DNA from: CANHVK01 sp046304235
GTDB lineage: Bacteria > Bacteroidota > Bacteroidia > Flavobacteriales_D > Crocinitomicaceae
Assembly (NCBI GenBank): GCA_046304235.1
Contig: JBKCEW010000041.1
Location: 1-64,000 of the forward strand
Length of the DNA: 64,000 nucleotides
Reading direction: 5' to 3'
How positions within the stretch are numbered: position 1 is the first letter of the stretch; every line of letters starts with the position of its first letter. The notes below the pieces were generated by a model. That model worked only from the letters and a program-made list of their open reading frames with translations, ran no database searches and was not told the origin of the DNA. The position numbers were made by a program, and so were the translations under genes. Positions 60,650-64,000 of this stretch are shown here, piece after piece.

Positions 60650-61669
60650 ATGAAAACGGTTTTATTTTTATTCATACTCTTTATTTTCTTCGGATGTCAA
60701 AAAGAGGAACCTACTATATCAGCTATAGATAGTTTTTCATTTGACCAACCGAGTCATTTTCCAAAACCTGTATATCAATTTACAAACAATAAATTAACCA
60801 AAGCAGGGTTTGAACTAGGTAGGTTTTTATTTTACGACCCCATACTTTCTGCAGATAGTTCTATTTCATGTAGTTCGTGTCATGCCCAACCGCATGGGTT
60901 TGCCGATCATAATATACCACTAAGTAAAGGGGTACATGGAAAATTTGGACCAAGAAACGCTCCTGCATTAATGAATCTTGCTTGGTCACCTACATTTATG
61001 TGGGATGGTGGAGTGAATCACCTGGAAGTACAACCATTAGTTCCTTTAACCAGCGAACATGAAATGGGGGAAACGATGTCAAACATTGTCATGAAACTCA
61101 ATCGAAATGAATTTTATCGTAAAAAATTCAAAGAAGCTTTCGGAATAGATAATATAACCGATCAAAAGTTATTACATGCATTAGCTCAATTCACCTCAAT
61201 GCTTGTATCTAAAAATGCAAAATATGATGAAGTAAAACTTGGAAAAGCAAATTTTACTGAAAAGGAACAACGAGGTTATGAATTATTTAAAAGTCATTGT
61301 AATTCATGTCATACCGAACCGCTTTTTACAAATTATACATACAGAAACAGTGGATTAGAATCAACAATTGTTGACATAGGCTTTGAAAGAGTAACTCAAG
61401 ATCCTTCGGATAGAGGTAAATTTAAAGTTCCAACACTTCGCAATGTAGAATTTACCTACCCATATATGCATGATGGTCGTTTTGCAAATTTGAAAGAAGT
61501 AGTCAAATTTAAAACAAATGGAATTCAGATTTCACCCACCACAGATCCTTTACTTTTAAACGGGCTTCCACTTAGTGAAAGTGATCAATCAGATTTAATT
61601 TCATTTTTAAAAACTTTAAGTGATTTTTCGTATATCGGAAATTCAAAATACGCAGAACCAATCAGGTGA
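60650..61669 (+). CDS. Di-haem cytochrome c peroxidase, MbnH/MauG type, lipoprotein
   Basis: 339 residues; lipobox F-F-G-C (Cys 16) followed by Q-K-E-E. Two c-type haem motifs, C-S-S-C-H (74-78) and C-N-S-C-H (217-221), and the family patterns G-R-F-L-F-Y-D-P, M-N-L-A-W-S-P-T-F-M-W-D-G-G and P-Y-M-H-D-G-R-F. MbnH oxidises a Trp of MbnP to kynurenine. Direct gene order MbnP-MbnH supports this role. The alternative is an ordinary peroxidase that removes H2O2. Confidence 0.88.
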   Translation: MKTVLFLFILFIFFGCQKEEPTISAIDSFSFDQPSHFPKPVYQFTNNKLTKAGFELGRFLFYDPILSADSSISCSSCHAQPHGFADHNIPLSKGVHGKFGPRNAPALMNLAWSPTFMWDGGVNHLEVQPLVPLTSEHEMGETMSNIVMKLNRNEFYRKKFKEAFGIDNITDQKLLHALAQFTSMLVSKNAKYDEVKLGKANFTEKEQRGYELFKSHCNSCHTEPLFTNYTYRNSGLESTIVDIGFERVTQDPSDRGKFKVPTLRNVEFTYPYMHDGRFANLKEVVKFKTNGIQISPTTDPLLLNGLPLSESDQSDLISFLKTLSDFSYIGNSKYAEPIR

Positions 61670-61713
61670 TCAAAAAATTTATAAAACATTAATTTACAAA
61701 AAATTAAGTAAAA

Positions 61714-62061
61714 ATGTATAAACTGTTTACCATTGCATTTTTTTATCTTTTATTAGTTTCTTGTAAAAAAGAAACCACGAAGACAATGTCTCCAATAACT
61801 AATAACCCCACAAGTTGTTCACAAACAATTTCGTATAAAAATGAGGTTGAACCAATGATAAAAATGTATTGTGTAGGTTGTCACTCTTCCAACCAAAGTA
61901 GCGGCGGAATTAATCTATCTGGTTATAGTAATATTTCAACACATGCCACACGTTCATTAAACTCTATTAAAAACGGTACTATGCCTCCAGTGGGTAGTAT
62001 TCCTGATAGTTTAATTCAGAAATTAAATTGCTGGATTAATCAAGGAAAGTTAAATAATTAA
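61714..62061 (+). CDS. Short c-type cytochrome lipoprotein with CXXCH
   Basis: 115 residues; lipobox L-V-S-C (Cys 17) then K-K-E-T. Haem motif C-V-G-C-H (53-57), and M-P-P-V-G near 90-94 as possible axial ligand region. Size and arrangement match 59254-59628 but the haem motif is of the normal type. Last gene of the cluster; 44 bases after the di-haem gene. Confidence 0.82.
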   Translation: MYKLFTIAFFYLLLVSCKKETTKTMSPITNNPTSCSQTISYKNEVEPMIKMYCVGCHSSNQSSGGINLSGYSNISTHATRSLNSIKNGTMPPVGSIPDSLIQKLNCWINQGKLNN

Positions 62062-62153
62062 CCACACACTTAAACTACGTACATTAACTTATACACGATT
62101 GATACTTAGATAATTTTAAATTTCTAAGATTTTCAGAAACAAGTTTTTCGTAT

Positions 62154-62161
62154 TATTTTTG
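62154..62161 (+). promoter_or_regulatory. Bacteroidota -7 box TATTTTTG
   Basis: Perfect TAnnTTTG adjacent to an ATG at 62162. Transcription would start at about 62166, so the first usable in-frame ATG is 62180. Confidence 0.55.
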
Positions 62162-62179
62162 ATGATTAATATTTCAAAA

Positions 62180-64000
62180 ATGATGAAGAATATAGTTGTT
62201 TTATCTTTCTTATTTATAAGTTGTTATTTTTTCTCTCAAGACGGAGGTAATTACTTTATAAAGAACTTTGATCAAAAAACATCCGGACTTAATGGACAAG
62301 CATGGACAGGTATTGAAGATAATACAGGAGTTTTGTATTTTGCTTCAGGAACTAAAATTTCCATGTATGATGGAAGAAACTGGACTTCTATCCAATTAAC
62401 CAATCAAGCGCCTCCTTTATCATTTTGTAAGAATGAAAAAGGCATTATTTACGTTGGCGGTGTAGGTGAATTTGGTTACCTAAAGCCAAATAAACAAGGG
62501 ATGATGGAATACGTTTCCCTTAAGAACAAAGCACCAAAAGAATCAAGAGACTTTCAAAATATATGGACCTGCGTAAGCCACGAAGGTTATGTTTACTTTG
62601 CAACTGATAATGGAATATTTAGCTGGAATGGTAAAGAGGTGAAGTTTATTAAAACTCCTGTTTTCATGACGCTAAACAAAATAGGAAATAAGGTTGTATT
62701 CTGCTCTCCGAAAGAAGGTTTGATGGAAATAATAAAAGGAATCGTTAAACCCATGAAAAACGGGAAAGCATTTATCAATATACCTGTGGTTGGTGGAACT
62801 AAAATCTCTGAAAATGAGATTCTATTCTTAACTGGAAAAGACCCTGTGATGATTTATAACTCGAAAACAGGTGAAATCAATAATACGAATAATTCGATTC
62901 TATCTTTTAATAATTTTTTACTTCAAGCTTATGTTTATAGTGTTGAAAAAACCATAAACAATAAAATTATTATAGGAACCATATATCAAGGGGCTTTGAT
63001 TTTTGACCTTTCAGGTAATTTATTGGGACAAGTAAATACAAAAACAGGACTTTTAAATAATGCTGTAAACAAGGTGTTTAACGACAGAATGGGAAACACT
63101 TGGTTGTGTACAGACAAAGGTGTTGCTAGAGTTGAAATAAACTCTGGTATCAAAAATTGGAGTCAGAATGAAGGCATCGAAGGAACGGTTGAAGATGTAA
63201 TCAGTTTCAATAATACAATATATGTTGCCACTGCAGTTGGAGTGAAATACTTAAAAGATGGTGTTTTTGTTCCTATTGAGGGATTAAGAGACGAAAACTG
63301 GCAATTTATTACATTCAAAAATCGTCTTTTCCTGGGGAATGCAAACGGATTATTTGAAATCAATACTACTACAAAAACAGTTACCAATATTTTTAACAAG
63401 AATACCGTTTGGTGTATAAATCAAAAAAATGACAAATTAATTCTAGGTTGTACCGATGGAGTTTATGAATTTTTAATCGCTAATAAATCTTTCATACAAA
63501 TAGCTAAAACGAAAAGTGCTGTAAGAAGCATTGCTCTAGACAATAAAGATAGAGTCTGGTTTGCTACTGAAAATACTGGAGTGGGTTATATAAATGCAAA
63601 TAGCAAAGTAGATTTTCTATCAAAAAATGACGGACTAAAATTTGATAGTTACAACCAAGTTTTTACAGTGAAAGGGAAGGTATATGTAGCAACAAAAGCA
63701 GGATTATTTTCTTTCGATAATACTAAAAAGAAATTAGAAAAATCGTGTGAATTTGGTGAATTCATGTGTAAAGAAGAAACGGGTATATTTAGAATGAAAT
63801 CTTTTGCAAAAGATATGATTTTCACCTCTACCTATGGGGATAATACAGCACGTTTTTCTCTTATTAATTTAAAAAATAAAAACAGAGATACCCTCAATCT
63901 TAAACAACTACCTAAAATGCATATTTATTCTTTTTATGAGAAAAATAATGTCATGTGGCTTGGAACTCCTTTCGGTTTGTATCAATATAATAAATCAGAA
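62180..64000 (+). CDS. Reg_prop beta-propeller sensor, N-terminal part (partial at window edge)
   Basis: Open to the end of the window, 607 codons from ATG 62180 (ATG 62162 and 62183 are also in frame). A signal peptide (V-L-S-F-L-F-I-S to S-Q near 5-20) precedes many ~45-residue units of the two-component-regulator propeller type (W-x-G-I-E-D-N-T-G-x-L-Y-F-A, D-R-M-G-N-T-W-L-C-T, D-N-K-D-R-V-W-F-A-T). In full-length relatives a membrane helix, a Y_Y_Y domain and a histidine kinase, LuxR-type or SpoIIE-type domain follow; that part lies outside the window. Its placement behind the copper-type cluster with its own promoter makes a regulatory link possible but not shown. Confidence 0.88.
   Translation, partial: MMKNIVVLSFLFISCYFFSQDGGNYFIKNFDQKTSGLNGQAWTGIEDNTGVLYFASGTKISMYDGRNWTSIQLTNQAPPLSFCKNEKGIIYVGGVGEFGYLKPNKQGMMEYVSLKNKAPKESRDFQNIWTCVSHEGYVYFATDNGIFSWNGKEVKFIKTPVFMTLNKIGNKVVFCSPKEGLMEIIKGIVKPMKNGKAFINIPVVGGTKISENEILFLTGKDPVMIYNSKTGEINNTNNSILSFNNFLLQAYVYSVEKTINNKIIIGTIYQGALIFDLSGNLLGQVNTKTGLLNNAVNKVFNDRMGNTWLCTDKGVARVEINSGIKNWSQNEGIEGTVEDVISFNNTIYVATAVGVKYLKDGVFVPIEGLRDENWQFITFKNRLFLGNANGLFEINTTTKTVTNIFNKNTVWCINQKNDKLILGCTDGVYEFLIANKSFIQIAKTKSAVRSIALDNKDRVWFATENTGVGYINANSKVDFLSKNDGLKFDSYNQVFTVKGKVYVATKAGLFSFDNTKKKLEKSCEFGEFMCKEETGIFRMKSFAKDMIFTSTYGDNTARFSLINLKNKNRDTLNLKQLPKMHIYSFYEKNNVMWLGTPFGLYQYNKSE

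Noticed and set aside
1..64000. tRNA, rRNA or known riboswitches
   Set aside because: None recognised on reading both strands; a covariance-model scan would be needed to exclude them fully.

Overview
The window looks like a piece of a low-GC Bacteroidota chromosome, most likely Flavobacteriia (a Crocinitomicaceae/Fluviicola-like member is my guess, not proven). The signs are: promoters of the Bacteroidota type (TAnnTTTG) in front of many genes, a type IX secretion (T9SS) sorting domain, a MurF-Alr fusion, a DUF4286-rsmA pair, SusD-free but lipoprotein-rich envelope genes, a green-type proteorhodopsin and very AT-rich spacers. No rRNA, tRNA, CRISPR array or classical transposase was seen.

Layout. 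1-4.7 kb: the end of an unknown gene, then type II NADH dehydrogenase (ndh) flanked by two AAA+/DUF4143 ATPase genes. The first ATPase sits inside a 59-bp direct duplication of the ndh start, leaving a 24-codon ndh stub. 4.9-9.6 kb: small envelope proteins, a TPR protein, DUF4286, rsmA and a DUF2141 protein. 9.7-22.7 kb: a DUF4139 (MuiA-like) protein, pdxJ, an AsmA-like/M16 peptidase/fluoride channel/M16 peptidase operon, and a HEPN-MNT pair. 22.8-34 kb: murF-alr, a T9SS cargo protein, a DUF2683/YoeB toxin-antitoxin pair, trpS, plsC, gatC, an LpxD-like acyltransferase, a third DUF4143 ATPase flanked by short direct repeats, and a decayed toxin-antitoxin locus.

34.1-42 kb: a complete ilvE-D-B-N-C-A operon for branched-chain amino acids on the minus strand. 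In front of it I find a 17-codon Ile/Val-rich leader peptide, a terminator and a matching antiterminator pairing, which is a textbook ribosome-mediated attenuator. 42-56.8 kb: a LysE-type exporter, a MORN-repeat protein, a hydroxyacid dehydrogenase, a small membrane protein, an SGNH-fold lipoprotein, a proton-pumping rhodopsin, saccharopine dehydrogenase, kbl, a soluble PAS-chemoreceptor, an EamA exporter, a ThrE exporter and a lipoprotein with an internal duplication.

56.9-62.1 kb: a plus-strand envelope cluster that looks like a copper system: a Cys-rich small protein, a Met/His-rich outer-membrane barrel, two MbnP-like lipoproteins, a di-heme MbnH/MauG-like peroxidase and two short c-type cytochrome lipoproteins. 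All five lipoproteins have a Lys-Glu type sequence after the lipid-anchored Cys, suggesting surface display. The window ends in the N-terminal half of a Reg_prop beta-propeller sensor.

The three most interesting signals are the copper/kynurenine-type MbnP-MbnH cluster, the ilv attenuator, and the DUF4143 ATPase genes, each with its own private repeat family at its border and two of them bracketed by direct repeats as if they had been inserted.
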